Below are positions 27,405 through 36,633 of a stretch of DNA of 64,000 nucleotides, one piece after another. The DNA is taken from contig CAZSDP010000019.1 in the NCBI GenBank assembly GCA_964605665.1, forward strand, positions 1 through 64,000, read 5' to 3'. A model generated the notes under the pieces. The model made no database searches, had not been told where the DNA came from, and worked only from the letters and a program-made list of their open reading frames with translations. Source of the DNA: CAZSDP01 sp964605665. GTDB lineage: Bacteria > Planctomycetota > UBA8108 > UBA1146. A program made the position numbers and the translations under genes. Each line of letters opens with the position of its first letter. Within the stretch, counting starts at the first letter, position 1.

Positions 27405-28811
27405 ATGACCGGCCGCCATTCACACTCAGATTCTGATCGAACGCGCAAAGTCGATTCTGAGGAGTCCTCCGGCCAGGACGCTCCAAGTTCGAAATCGACC
27501 TCGGCAAGAAGCAAGTCCAAGAGTCGATCTCAGGCCGAGGACAAGAAGCGGCGAAGTCCGCGGAACCGCGATTCAAGCTCGCGTCGAGCGAATCGAAAGA
27601 ACAAGGAAGATCGGTTCCAAAAGCCGGGTGATCGCGCCCCAGGTATCTACCGTGGATTGGCCAATTGGGTCGAAGAGCATCTCACCCAGAAGCTCCCTCC
27701 TGGAACCGACCTCCCGGGGAAAATCACCCTCAATCTGAAAGTTCCGTTCTCTAGCAATCGTCGCGAATGGAAAAGGGCAGAGAGAGAATTTCGCTGCTCG
27801 ATCGAGGATCAACTCGATGTCCTCAGCGATCAATTGTGCACCGATGAGCTCGGTTATCGCGATGGGCACATTTACTGTGCGCTCTGCGCCTCTCCCATTT
27901 GTGAACACTCGACGCCTCAAGATCCTCGAGCCATATTTGTCGGCTACAGTCCTACCGGTGTTCCTCTCTGGAGGGACTTCGGGTCATGGCTCCTCGATCA
28001 AGGAGACGAGCGGCTCGATCGACTCTACGCCTCTCGACCCATCCCTCTGTCGCGCCGCGTCGACGCTGAAGCTCTGACTACCCAGCTTCTGCCAGAGTTT
28101 GGCAAAACGTTGGAGCCGGTCCAGATCGCCGGCGCAGTGGTCGCGGGTTACTTCTCCATCCCAGATCAGGATGGAGGATTTACCGCCATCGCGATCAGCG
28201 CCATCGCGATGGAACACCGCACTGCTTCTGGAGCACCTCAATACTCATTGAATTTAGTGGGGCATCTCCCTCCCCCGCACCATCTACCGACCCTTCTCGC
28301 TGAGCGAATTGTTCCAACGTTCTCCGATTGGGTTTCGAAGCTGCGCCATGAGCTCTCACTCGTCCACGATCGCATCCATGCTTGCCGAGCGGCGGGTAGA
28401 AGACCATCTCTCGGAGAAAGCCGAGCACTTGTCGAAAAGTCGTTAGATAACGGCGCGAGCTACTTGGAGAAGAGGCTACGCAGACGACAAGGGCGCACAA
28501 ACCATGCAGAAGAGCGGTCGCGAGACCCTGAACGCCCCACCGCATCTGCCCACTCTGACGCTCAAACTGCGCGAGACGAAGATTTGTTTCTCGATCGAAA
28601 GTCCAAAACCGTGATTGTGCGAGGGCCGCACAGCCGAATTCACGTGTTCCGCGATGACGGCACACACATCACGAGCATTCTCTATACGGGGGAGACGATT
28701 CGAGACAGACTCGCGTCTCATCGCTGGGTTCTTCTCGATACCGAACCGCGCGAGTCATTCAAGAGGGGACTCGACGAACGGCGACAGCTCCCCGGAACTT
28801 CAGGCGATTGA
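27405..28811 (+). CDS. Unrecognised basic protein with a Cys/His cluster
   Basis: 468 residues; ATG 27405 with AGGAGG five bases upstream. The first ~75 residues are Ser/Arg/Lys rich and disordered. Near residues 157-168 there is YCALCASPICEH, a C-x2-C-x4-C-x-H pattern that looks like a small zinc-binding knuckle, somewhat like SWIM-type clusters but not matching their spacing. It is followed by GYSPTGVPLWRDFGSWLLDQGDERLDRLY and a mostly alpha/beta region, then a second basic stretch and a C-terminal beta-rich tail (VIVRGPHSRIHVFRDDGTHITSILYTGETI). I cannot name a family. Nucleic-acid binding is possible from the charge and Cys/His cluster, but unproven. It is divergently transcribed from dacB. 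Confidence 0.7.
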   Translation: MTGRHSHSDSDRTRKVDSEESSGQDAPSSKSTSARSKSKSRSQAEDKKRRSPRNRDSSSRRANRKNKEDRFQKPGDRAPGIYRGLANWVEEHLTQKLPPGTDLPGKITLNLKVPFSSNRREWKRAEREFRCSIEDQLDVLSDQLCTDELGYRDGHIYCALCASPICEHSTPQDPRAIFVGYSPTGVPLWRDFGSWLLDQGDERLDRLYASRPIPLSRRVDAEALTTQLLPEFGKTLEPVQIAGAVVAGYFSIPDQDGGFTAIAISAIAMEHRTASGAPQYSLNLVGHLPPPHHLPTLLAERIVPTFSDWVSKLRHELSLVHDRIHACRAAGRRPSLGESRALVEKSLDNGASYLEKRLRRRQGRTNHAEERSRDPERPTASAHSDAQTARDEDLFLDRKSKTVIVRGPHSRIHVFRDDGTHITSILYTGETIRDRLASHRWVLLDTEPRESFKRGLDERRQLPGTSGD

Positions 28812-28850
28812 TTTCACCATCGGACTTAGAAGCCCACTCGATCTCCGAGA

Positions 28851-29780
28851 TCAGTCGGCTCCATGACGAACTTCCTCCCACCACCGAATGAAGTTCTCGC
28901 TGAAAATCCCTGCAACTTCCTGCCGAGAAAACCCAGCTGCTTCAAGTGCGTCCTGCAGACGGGGAAGATCACGATGATCACGGAATCCGGAAGCGGTCTC
29001 GTCGATACCATCGAGATCTGTACCGAGCGCAAGATACTCAACACCAATCAGATCCGCACAGTGCTGCACGTGCCTCACGAAGGATTGTATAGAGACCTCG
29101 CCTGTCCCCAAAAATGGTGGATAGAGGTTGAGTCCCAAAACTCCTTTTGCACCCGCCAATGCCTGGAGTTGATCATCCGAGAGATTCCTCGGGTGATCGT
29201 GGACTTGCCGGCAATTGCTATGGGTAGCGAGGACTGGAACTTGAGATGAAAGGACTTCTCGCGCGCTCTCAGGATTGAGATGAGAGATGTCCGTTGCGAT
29301 CCCCAGCTCCGCGGCTCGGTTCACGGCCTTTCGACCAAAGTCGGTCAGCCCACCTGAGCCCCCATGGCAACCGACCGCCAGTTCGTTCGCCCCGTTCCAC
29401 GTCACCCCCAGAATCGCGACCCCAACGGAGGCCCACTCCTCCAACACCTCGATCTGTCCCTCCATCGAGCGGGCATTCTCAATTGTTGGAATCAAACCGA
29501 TTTCATCTTCGCCGAGATTCGCAAAGTCACCAGGCCTTCGTAAAACCCGAACTGGAACTGTAGGATCATCGTTCAGTTCAGTAATTCGGTCGAGCATCCG
29601 ACGAACCGTGAGACGCGGTTCCTGGCAATCGTCTGAGGTAAAACATGCGGTAGCAATTGCACGCACTCCGCCTTCACGAGCCCGAGCCACATCCACAGCG
29701 AGCTGAGGGTTCTCAAGAAGATCACCTCCAACTTCGATCAGTCTCCAAATCGTATCCACATGTAAATCGACCGTATTCAT
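28851..29780 (-). CDS. Membrane dipeptidase-type peptidase (M19)
   Basis: 309 residues. The N terminus DLHVDTIW carries the HxD metal pair of renal-dipeptidase enzymes. PTIENAR gives the bridging Glu, DISHLN the next His and ATHSNCR the final His, followed by GVEYLALGTDLDG and FSENFIRWW, all typical of M19. Such enzymes cleave dipeptides, including D-amino-acid ones, with two zinc ions. There is no signal peptide, so it is probably cytoplasmic, unlike the mammalian form. ATG at 29780 overlaps the stop of the amidohydrolase gene by four bases (ATGA), so it is the third gene of the 28851-32052 transcript. Confidence 0.9.
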   Translation of the reverse strand: MNTVDLHVDTIWRLIEVGGDLLENPQLAVDVARAREGGVRAIATACFTSDDCQEPRLTVRRMLDRITELNDDPTVPVRVLRRPGDFANLGEDEIGLIPTIENARSMEGQIEVLEEWASVGVAILGVTWNGANELAVGCHGGSGGLTDFGRKAVNRAAELGIATDISHLNPESAREVLSSQVPVLATHSNCRQVHDHPRNLSDDQLQALAGAKGVLGLNLYPPFLGTGEVSIQSFVRHVQHCADLIGVEYLALGTDLDGIDETASGFRDHRDLPRLQDALEAAGFSRQEVAGIFSENFIRWWEEVRHGAD

Positions 29781-31306
29781 CGATAGTCACTTCCGGAAAG
29801 CCCCACGGGGTCGCCTGCAATCCAGAGCTCTTGCAAGCGTGCCTCTGTTATGTTCCTCACCTTTGTTGGGTGTTCACACTCCAGCACCTGTAAATCAGCG
29901 GGACTTCCCACTTCCAGAACTCCCCAACCGTTTGGAAGATAGTTCCCGACTCCCGCCGCAGAAGTCCTCGCGGAAAACGCTTCCTGAAACGTCAGTGCTT
30001 GAGCGACGACCCATCCTTGTGAATAAACCCCTTCGCGATCAATCCGATCAACCGCTGCGCCGATGTCGACCCATGGATCGAAGGTTTCGATTGGCGCATC
30101 AGATCCGAAAATCAACGGGATTCCCGCTTCAAGAACGGCCCTTGCAGCAAAGGCCCCCTGACATCGATCGCCCCAGCGTTCCGGTGCGATCGCTGCATCT
30201 TCGAGAAGGTGGCATGGCTGCATCGAAACCAGAGTCTTGGCAGCGGAGATTCTCGAGAGATCACCGAGGTCGATCAGTTGCGCATGCTCGATGCGGTCAA
30301 GAACCTGCCGATCACCCGATCGATTCAGCTGAACAGTTTCAATGAACTGTTGAGCCGCAAGGACTGCTGCATCTCCAATCGCATGAAGACAGACTCCAAA
30401 ACCACTCTTTGCGATCGCGCGCGCGATTCGAGCGCGCTCTTCAGGTCGGATGCGTTCTTCGCCGATCCCACCCTGATCACAGTACGGTTCTTTGAGCCAT
30501 GCGGTTCGAGATCCTAATGTCCCGTCGAGAAAAACCTTAACCCAAGGAACACAGAATGCGTCCTCGCGATTCACTGGGTCAGACAAGAGGCCACCGCTAC
30601 CAGCCTTCGCCATAAACTCCTCTACCGGAATCGAATGCCGTACTCTCAAAACGGTTTGCTTCGTACTTCCGATGTGTTTTCGCCAAATCTCTCGAGCGGC
30701 CGTACCGTCGAAACTGGTCGCGGCTGCGATCCCATGTCGATGCAACGCCTGAATCGTCAGAGGGAGATCTGCGTCCAACTCGGGAACTCGCCCCCAAGCC
30801 TCCATCATTTCATCTTCCAGGAGCACTCCATCAGACTGCTCTGGGTTATAGCCCACTTCCCGGAGGGCAGCACTATTGAGGACTGCCCGGTGATGATCGT
30901 ATGCGAAGGCCCAAATCGGTTGTCGGGGCGAAACTTCGTCGAGGAACAATCTAGGATTGGGCTGTAGTTGCTCTTCCAACGGATCCTGCCACCCTTGGGC
31001 AACGAGCCACCCTTGAGATTGATCACCGCCCAGGCGATCTCTCAAGATTTCTGGAGTCGTATCTCGCGCCAACTTGAGTACACGCTGCTGTTGAGCCAGG
31101 GTGTGCAAATGGATGTGACTGTCACAAAAGGCGGGGAGCAACCAGCGACCTGACATCTCAAACTCTTGCTGGCCGCTGGCGAGTTGGTACTTCGGGCCAA
31201 TCTCTGAGATTCGCCCATTCTCGATGGCGACGTCGATCGGAGTCGGCTCATCGTGATTGGTCCGATCAAATGGGCGGACATTTCGCAGGATTGTGCGGGA
31301 TGTCAT
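29777..31306 (-). CDS. Amidohydrolase family 3 protein (YtcJ-like)
   Basis: 509 residues from the ATG at 31306, which overlaps the upstream stop by four bases (ATGA); a longer reading from 31348 is unnecessary. The composite-domain strand ILRNVRPFD... ends in LLPAFCDSHIHLH, the HxH metal site; GFGVCLHAIGDAAV and HAQLIDL follow as the metal His residues, and LIFGSDAPIETFDPW is the conserved Asp loop. This family hydrolyses amide-type or related bonds with one or two metals; its members act on N-substituted formamides, but the substrate here is not set. A large middle insertion (QEFIETVQ etc.) is usual for YtcJ. It is followed by the M19 dipeptidase gene, so peptide or amide scavenging is a plausible shared role. 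Confidence 0.85.
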   Translation of the reverse strand: MTSRTILRNVRPFDRTNHDEPTPIDVAIENGRISEIGPKYQLASGQQEFEMSGRWLLPAFCDSHIHLHTLAQQQRVLKLARDTTPEILRDRLGGDQSQGWLVAQGWQDPLEEQLQPNPRLFLDEVSPRQPIWAFAYDHHRAVLNSAALREVGYNPEQSDGVLLEDEMMEAWGRVPELDADLPLTIQALHRHGIAAATSFDGTAAREIWRKHIGSTKQTVLRVRHSIPVEEFMAKAGSGGLLSDPVNREDAFCVPWVKVFLDGTLGSRTAWLKEPYCDQGGIGEERIRPEERARIARAIAKSGFGVCLHAIGDAAVLAAQQFIETVQLNRSGDRQVLDRIEHAQLIDLGDLSRISAAKTLVSMQPCHLLEDAAIAPERWGDRCQGAFAARAVLEAGIPLIFGSDAPIETFDPWVDIGAAVDRIDREGVYSQGWVVAQALTFQEAFSARTSAAGVGNYLPNGWGVLEVGSPADLQVLECEHPTKVRNITEARLQELWIAGDPVGLSGSDYR

Positions 31307-32052
31307 CGCGGAGAAGTTCCTGATCTTTGTCTCTTCTTCGTATGCCATCCGCGATCGATTCGGGCCTTTTCCGACTCGATACGCACCTCGATAGGAAGTC
31401 CCCTTGATCGGGATGCGAGACTTTCCAATTTACGGGAAAGCACCCGTCGCTTCACCAATCCCTCATCCGCCAAAGTCTGCCATAGTTCTTTCAACCGCGA
31501 TTTTTCGACTTTCAAGCATCTCTTCATCACCTTGGTTGCGACGGGATAACCGCGAACGTTTCGCCTGAGCGAAGTCAAAAGTAACTCGAGCTCCAAAGCC
31601 TCTTTTCCAGCAGTGCGAGCCTTCTCAATCTCATTCCAATCTCGATCGAGCCTTTCGATCAACCGGGAGATCTTTTTTTCAACTTCTAACGCGCCTCGTC
31701 TGACCTGAAGACGACGGTCGTTTGAATGATCCCTCTGAATCAAATTCCCGTACTCATCAAAGTAGAGAATCGCCGCTGAATCTTGAGAATCGAGATACTT
31801 TGATACCGCGTCATACATTTCGGTGGTCACTTGAATGTAGCGCCATCCATCAGGCACCAGCAAACGATCACCAACGTCCTCAAGTAGAGGGACCTCACAA
31901 ACCAGCTTGCTCCCGCGATAAGGTAGCAGGGGATCAGGATCGCCAGCTAAATCCTGAGCTGAGACCCAGGCACCCTGGGAGCAACAGACAACGCCAATGA
32001 GAGCGATCAGGACGACGGTCCAACGTTGAATTCGCTGATTCACAGAGAACAC
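31303..32052 (-). CDS. Secreted hypothetical protein with coiled-coil region
   Basis: 249 residues with a signal peptide (VVLIALIGVVCCSQGAWVSAQ). CC within the hydrophobic stretch is a weak possible lipobox but its context is not typical. The mature protein has a beta-like N-terminal region (RLLVPDGWRYIQVTTEMYDAVSKYLDSQDSAAILYFDEYGNLI) and a long helical, highly charged C-terminal half (EVEKKISRLIERLDRDWNEIEKARTAG...). No domain recognised. First gene of a three-gene transcript with the amidohydrolase and dipeptidase. Confidence 0.65.
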   Translation of the reverse strand: MFSVNQRIQRWTVVLIALIGVVCCSQGAWVSAQDLAGDPDPLLPYRGSKLVCEVPLLEDVGDRLLVPDGWRYIQVTTEMYDAVSKYLDSQDSAAILYFDEYGNLIQRDHSNDRRLQVRRGALEVEKKISRLIERLDRDWNEIEKARTAGKEALELELLLTSLRRNVRGYPVATKVMKRCLKVEKSRLKELWQTLADEGLVKRRVLSRKLESLASRSRGLPIEVRIESEKARIDRGWHTKKRQRSGTSPR

Positions 32053-32182
32053 CCCGCAGTCATAAGCTGTCTGTAAGAGCCAACTTCGCTGACTCCCTCA
32101 CTTCAAGGGTCGAGAGAAGTATGCGGAGTGTCCCCAACTCACTGCTGAAAGACAAGCAAGAAGCAACGAGGTCAAGATGCAA

Positions 32183-32217
32183 AGAAGCGAGCCGCCCCTC
32201 TGGAGCCGCTCGCTTCT
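32183..32217 (-). terminator. Hairpin downstream of pnp
   Basis: AGAAGCGAGC and GCTCGCTTCT form a 10-bp stem, with an inner GC-rich loop, about 24-58 bases past the pnp stop. The U tail (TTTGC) is short. It is the probable end of the rpsO-pnp transcript. Confidence 0.6.
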
Positions 32218-32240
32218 CTGGAGATCAACTCACTCCACTC

Positions 32241-34538
32241 TCAGTCGCGTCGATCTCGGCGATCTCTGTCTCTCGGCCCACGACCGCCACGATCCCGATC
32301 TCGGCCTCCTCGGTAGCCACCGCCACCGCCACCGCGCGGTCCACGATCTCGGTCACGATCTCCGCCACCTCGTCCTCGTGGTGGACCATCTCGGCGAGGA
32401 GGGCGACGATCATCGCCACCGCCACTGCTCGGCTCCAGCACCCCTTCGTCTTCGAGCACCGCACGACGCGAAAGTCGAATTCGCCCCTGCGGATCGAGCG
32501 CGAGAACCTTCACCTTGATCATGTCTCCACGCGAGACGACGTCATTGACGTTCTCGACGTAGTCACCACCAAATTCGCTGATATGCAGGAGGCCTTCTTG
32601 TCCAGGAAGCACTTCCACGAAGCAGCCGAAGTCCTTGATCGAAACAACGCGCCCTTCGTATGTCTGCCCTTCCTTGACCTCTTCCGTCAGCATCTCTACG
32701 CGATCTCGTGCCTCCTTGGCACTCTCGTAATTCGCGCCCCAGATCGTGACTGTGCCATCATCCACAATCTCGATCTTGGCTCCGGTCTCCTCCTGAATAC
32801 TCTTGATCATCTTTCCAGAAGGCCCGATGACGATACCGATTTTCTCTGGGTTGATCTTGATGCGCATGATCTTTGGAGCGTGAGGAGAAACGTCTTCGCG
32901 GGGCCTCTGAATCTCTTTCAGCATCTCACGAAGGATATGCAATCTTCCTTCACGGGCTTGCTCAAGAGCTTTCCCCATCACATCTCGGCTCAAACCATCG
33001 ATCTTGATGTCCATTTGAAGCGCGGTAATGCCGTTCTGGGTGCCGGTTACCTTGAAGTCCATATCTCCACTGGCGTCCTCAGACCCCAGGATGTCGGAGA
33101 GAACATGGAATTGGTCCCCTTCTTTCACCAAGCCCATCGCGATCCCAGCAACTGGGCGTTGGATCTGCACCCCGGCGTCCATCATCGCCAAGGTTCCCCC
33201 GCACACCGTCGCCATCGACGAAGACCCGTTCGACTCGGTGATGTCGCTCACGATGCGAATCGTGTAGGGGAAATCATCGTGAACAGGAAGTACCGGGCGC
33301 AGGGCTCTCTCTGCAAGCGCTCCATGACCGATTTCGCGGCGCTTTGGTCCACGGTTTGGCCAAGATTCACCAACACAATACGCAGGGAAGTTGTAGTGCA
33401 GGATGAAGTGCTCTCGTCGCTCTTCACGAAGACCGTCGATTCTCTGCTCGTCGAAACTCGTACCAAGAGTCACATTGACGATCGATTGAGTTTCGCCGCG
33501 GGTAAACACCGCAGAACCATGACTACAAGGTAAGAACGCTAGCTGAGTCGTGATGTCTCGAATCTCATCGAAGGCGCGCCCGTCAGAGCGATGTCCATCT
33601 TCCACAATGATGTCACGCTCCGCTTGCTTCTTTACTCCACCCAGCAGCGACTTCACTTCTTTTGGATCGGGACACGTTCCAGCCTCGATTTGATCCTCAG
33701 GACAGAGTTGCTCAATGACCTCTGTCACGACCAGGTCCACAGCTTTCTTTCGATTGTGCTTACCTTTGGTCTTGGTCGCCTCGCGGATACGCGCGTAGGC
33801 AAGATCATTCACCTGGGCCTTCAGAGGCTCATTCACCACAGGAGCACTGAAAGAGGTCTTCTCTTTACCGGCAACTGCTTGAAGTTCTTCGACCAAACCG
33901 ATGACATCGCGAATCACGTTGTGTCCCTGCTCGAGGGCATCCAGCATCAGAGCTTCTGGGACTTCCCGAGCTCCCGCTTCAACCATGACGAGGGCATCTT
34001 TAGAACCTGCCAAGACGAGATCGAGCTCTCCCTCGTCGCGATCTTCATAGTTTGGATTGACTAAGAACTGCTCATCTTTCAAGCCGATTCGAACCGCACC
34101 GATCGGGCCTTGAAATGGAACCTCTGAAATCTCAAGTGCCGCAAATGCTGCGATCATGCCGAGCACATCGGGATCATTCTCTTTGTCCGCTGAAAGCACG
34201 GCGACCACCACGGAAACATCTTGGCGATAACCGTCGGGGAAAAGAGGGCGAATCGGTCGATCGATGAGACGTGCGGTCAGAATTTCCTTGGTCGTTGGTC
34301 GCCCCTCGCGCTTGAAGAATCCTCCTGGGATTCGTCCTGCCGCATAGGCGAACTCCCGGTAATCGACGGTCAGTGGAAAGAAGTCGATATGCTTGGGCGG
34401 ATCTCCGAACGTCACCGCACACATCACTGCACAATCGCCGCAGCGGACAATGACTGATCCACTTGCTTGCTTAGCGACTTCTCCTGTTTCGATCGAGATT
34501 GTTCGACCGCCGATTTCCCGTGACACGGTGTGTTTCAT
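32241..34538 (-). CDS. pnp: Polyribonucleotide nucleotidyltransferase with an RGG-like tail
   Basis: 765 residues; ATG 34538 with AGGAGG four bases upstream. The enzyme degrades RNA 3' to 5' by phosphorolysis as a trimer. The first RNase PH core (GGFFKREGRPTTKEILTARLIDRPIRPLF), the all-helical linker, the second core (DGHRSDGRAFDEIRD, TVCGGTLAMMDAGVQ), a KH domain (IGPSGKMIKSIQEETGAKI) and an S1 domain (EGRVVSIKDFGCFVEVLPGQEGLLHISEF) follow in order. The last ~60 residues after the S1 domain are rich in Arg, Gly and Asp (DRRPPRRDGPPRGRGGGDR...), an RGG-like tail absent in most enterobacterial PNPases. It lies downstream of rpsO. Confidence 0.97.
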   Translation of the reverse strand: MKHTVSREIGGRTISIETGEVAKQASGSVIVRCGDCAVMCAVTFGDPPKHIDFFPLTVDYREFAYAAGRIPGGFFKREGRPTTKEILTARLIDRPIRPLFPDGYRQDVSVVVAVLSADKENDPDVLGMIAAFAALEISEVPFQGPIGAVRIGLKDEQFLVNPNYEDRDEGELDLVLAGSKDALVMVEAGAREVPEALMLDALEQGHNVIRDVIGLVEELQAVAGKEKTSFSAPVVNEPLKAQVNDLAYARIREATKTKGKHNRKKAVDLVVTEVIEQLCPEDQIEAGTCPDPKEVKSLLGGVKKQAERDIIVEDGHRSDGRAFDEIRDITTQLAFLPCSHGSAVFTRGETQSIVNVTLGTSFDEQRIDGLREERREHFILHYNFPAYCVGESWPNRGPKRREIGHGALAERALRPVLPVHDDFPYTIRIVSDITESNGSSSMATVCGGTLAMMDAGVQIQRPVAGIAMGLVKEGDQFHVLSDILGSEDASGDMDFKVTGTQNGITALQMDIKIDGLSRDVMGKALEQAREGRLHILREMLKEIQRPREDVSPHAPKIMRIKINPEKIGIVIGPSGKMIKSIQEETGAKIEIVDDGTVTIWGANYESAKEARDRVEMLTEEVKEGQTYEGRVVSIKDFGCFVEVLPGQEGLLHISEFGGDYVENVNDVVSRGDMIKVKVLALDPQGRIRLSRRAVLEDEGVLEPSSGGGDDRRPPRRDGPPRGRGGGDRDRDRGPRGGGGGGYRGGRDRDRGGRGPRDRDRRDRRD

Positions 34539-34750
34539 CTATCCTCCTGGAGGCGTCCAATCGCCTCATAGCTCGCATCGTCAGCGAGCAATTCGCATGA
34601 CTCTCTACTTTTTCTTACTTCTGTACGGTAATTCAAATTTGATGCCCCATAAGGGAAACTGGTTCGTCCGATCGACAGCACGCTGAATCGCTCAGGTGCT
34701 CTAACCAGAACCAGCGACGAAATCTCTCGGCGGCGCCGGAATGCGAAACA

Positions 34751-34771
34751 GGCCCCGCCGAAGGCGAGGCC
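34751..34771 (-). terminator. Hairpin between rpsO and pnp
   Basis: GGCCTCGCC-TTC-GGCGGGGCC (read on the minus strand) has a 9-bp stem and three-base loop a few bases past the rpsO stop, followed by TGTTTCG. It could be a terminator or a PNPase/RNase processing site in the leader of pnp. Confidence 0.65.
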
Positions 34772-34777
34772 CGTCGA

Positions 34778-35047
34778 TCAGCGACGAAGACCAAGGGCGG
34801 CGATCAGCCGCAAGTATTCGGCGCGATCTTTCCGCGCGAGGAATCGAAGTAGCCGGGTTCGGCGACCGACCATCATCAGAAGACCACGCCTTGAGGCGTA
34901 GTCTTTCTTGTTTGACTTCAAGTGCTCGGTGATGTTGCGAATTCGCTCGGTCAAGACCGCAACCTGAATTTGGGAGGAGCCGCGGTCGTTCTCCGACACT
35001 CCATACTCGTTGATCAACTCTTGCTTACGCTCAGCAGAGATACTCAT
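34778..35047 (-). CDS. rpsO: 30S ribosomal protein S15
   Basis: 89 residues, the normal S15 length. It contains the RNA-binding signature LTERIRNITEHLKSNKKDYASRRGL (the S15 helix-turn binding the 16S central domain) and ends VGRRTRLLRFLARKDRAEYLRLIAALGLR. S15 is an early assembly protein of the small subunit and can repress its own mRNA. ATG at 35047 has GGAGAG eight bases upstream. It is followed by pnp, the conserved rpsO-pnp gene order. Confidence 0.97.
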   Translation of the reverse strand: MSISAERKQELINEYGVSENDRGSSQIQVAVLTERIRNITEHLKSNKKDYASRRGLLMMVGRRTRLLRFLARKDRAEYLRLIAALGLRR

Positions 35048-35420
35048 TGCAAACGCTCTCCGGTCCTATTTCGGGCAGCGATCCCCGAGCGATCGCCCGG
35101 TGCATCGGCAGCCCTCATGTCCTCGCTTCGTGATGAGTCGGATTACGGCTCAACCCCACCCAAACATCTGCGAATTCCGTCCCACCTCGCCGAGCAAAGC
35201 TCCGAAATCAACTCGTCACTCACCAGATCGAGAGGGGAATGAATCGACGTAACCACTTCTAGTTCAAGGGGTAGGATCGTAGCGGAGGCAGAAACCCCTG
35301 CAAGGGGAGTTTTGCGATTTTGCCGCTCCCCACGGCACTTTCTCCCCAAATTTGGGGACGCCCGCACAGGGCTGGAGACCATCCGCCTCCCGAACGGGGC
35401 CTTCGAAGACGCCGAGGAGC
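35048..35420. other. Intergenic region between manC and rpsO
   Basis: 373 bases on the minus strand between the manC stop and rpsO start. It should hold the rpsO promoter and the end of manC. It contains the hairpins near 35293-35331. No gene is supported. Confidence 0.5.
35293..35331 (-). terminator. Weak hairpins downstream of manC
   Basis: Two alternative stems overlap: CCCCT/AGGGG around TGC followed by TTT on the minus strand, and GGGGAG paired with CTCCCC. About 90-130 bases past the manC stop. Weak evidence for termination. Confidence 0.25.
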
Positions 35421-36506
35421 CTAGACCAGGTCCTCACGCCCCTCTCCGAGAAGTCTCTCAACCACTTCCTTAACGTCCTGTGAACGATCTCTAGGACAAA
35501 CCAGCAGCGCATCGGGGGTGTCGACCACCAGGAGATCTTCAACCCCCAAGAGGACCACGGTGCGGTTCGAATCCACCTGCACCGTAACGCTCTCACGTGA
35601 ATCGACCGCGACGGTGTCGGAATCGAGACAATTGCCATGAGGATCGACGGTACCCTCCCGAAGACGGGAAACCGCTTCCCAAGTCCCGACATCATCCCAA
35701 GGGAAGTTGGCCTCCACCACTCGGACTCGCTCCGATCGCTCGAGTAACGCGTAGTCGATCGAAGTTTTCGGCAGCAGCTGAAATGCTCTCAAGAACTGAT
35801 CGTCATCAACCCCTTCGCTTGGGAGTGAGTTGAGAGCCTCTAGGCCGGCGCCAAACTCCGGCGCCACAGCTTGCAACTCCTCCAAGAAAGTCGCCGCTTT
35901 CCAAAGAAACATGCCTGAGTTCCAGTAGTAATCTCCAGACGCCAAGAATTCTTCCGCGGTCGCTCGATTCGGCTTTTCACAGAATTGAGCAACCTGATAA
36001 ACGCCTGCATCAGCGGCCTGTGCCCCCCGCTCGATGTACCCAAATCCTGTTGCAGGTTCACTTGGAGTCATCCCGAAGGTATAGAGTCCATCATCGACCG
36101 CAATGGCAGAAATCGCCCGGTTCATCGTTGCTTGAAATGCGTCGACGTCTTCGATGTGATGATCACTCGGTAGAGCTAGAAGAAGCGCATCTGGATTTTC
36201 GCGCGCGATCCGCCACGCTCCCAAGACTAATGCTGGTGCAGTATCACGTCCTTCTGGCTCGGCAAGTATTCTTCGAATCGGGAAATCCTCGAGTGCCTCC
36301 GTCACTGCTGACGTGAGATCGGCACGCGTCAAGATCCAACGATTCTCTTCTTCGACCAAACCATGGAGCCGATCGAGAGTCACCTCGAGTAAGCACTGCC
36401 GACCATCCAACGCCAAGAGTTGCTTTGGAGCAATCTTTCGACTCCAAGGCCAAAATCGAGTCCCCGACCCACCCGCAAGAACAAGAGCATGCAAATGAGC
36501 GTTCAT
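35421..36506 (-). CDS. manC: Mannose-1-phosphate guanylyltransferase
   Basis: 361 residues; ATG 36506 with GGAGGAG seven bases upstream. The protein converts mannose-1-phosphate and GTP to GDP-mannose. The N-terminal LAGGSGTRFWPWSRKIAPKQLL is the nucleotidyltransferase signature, with LALPSDHHI, GFGYIERG, FCEKPNRATAEEFL, YYWNSGMFLW and DYALLERSERVRVVEANFPWDDVGTWEAV, all diagnostic of GDP-mannose pyrophosphorylases. There is no PMI cupin half, so a separate phosphomannose isomerase is needed. Located with other polysaccharide genes. Confidence 0.94.
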   Translation of the reverse strand: MNAHLHALVLAGGSGTRFWPWSRKIAPKQLLALDGRQCLLEVTLDRLHGLVEEENRWILTRADLTSAVTEALEDFPIRRILAEPEGRDTAPALVLGAWRIARENPDALLLALPSDHHIEDVDAFQATMNRAISAIAVDDGLYTFGMTPSEPATGFGYIERGAQAADAGVYQVAQFCEKPNRATAEEFLASGDYYWNSGMFLWKAATFLEELQAVAPEFGAGLEALNSLPSEGVDDDQFLRAFQLLPKTSIDYALLERSERVRVVEANFPWDDVGTWEAVSRLREGTVDPHGNCLDSDTVAVDSRESVTVQVDSNRTVVLLGVEDLLVVDTPDALLVCPRDRSQDVKEVVERLLGEGREDLV

Positions 36507-36633
36507 AGAAGAACTCCTCCGTTTGCGGGCGCCAGGAATGCAGCGTCAGCAACTGCGATCCGCAGCATCTTGACTAGAAAGCACAAACGAAGCCAGTCGT
36601 GTCGAAAACATTCACTGAGAGATCGAGTCGAAT

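Noticed and set aside
32121..33533. 470-residue plus-strand ORF opposite pnp
   Set aside because: It is antisense to the pnp coding region, whose motifs are unambiguous; the ORF lacks any domain and its N-terminal part is Ser/Thr/Ala/Ile low-complexity mirror of the Arg/Gly tail.
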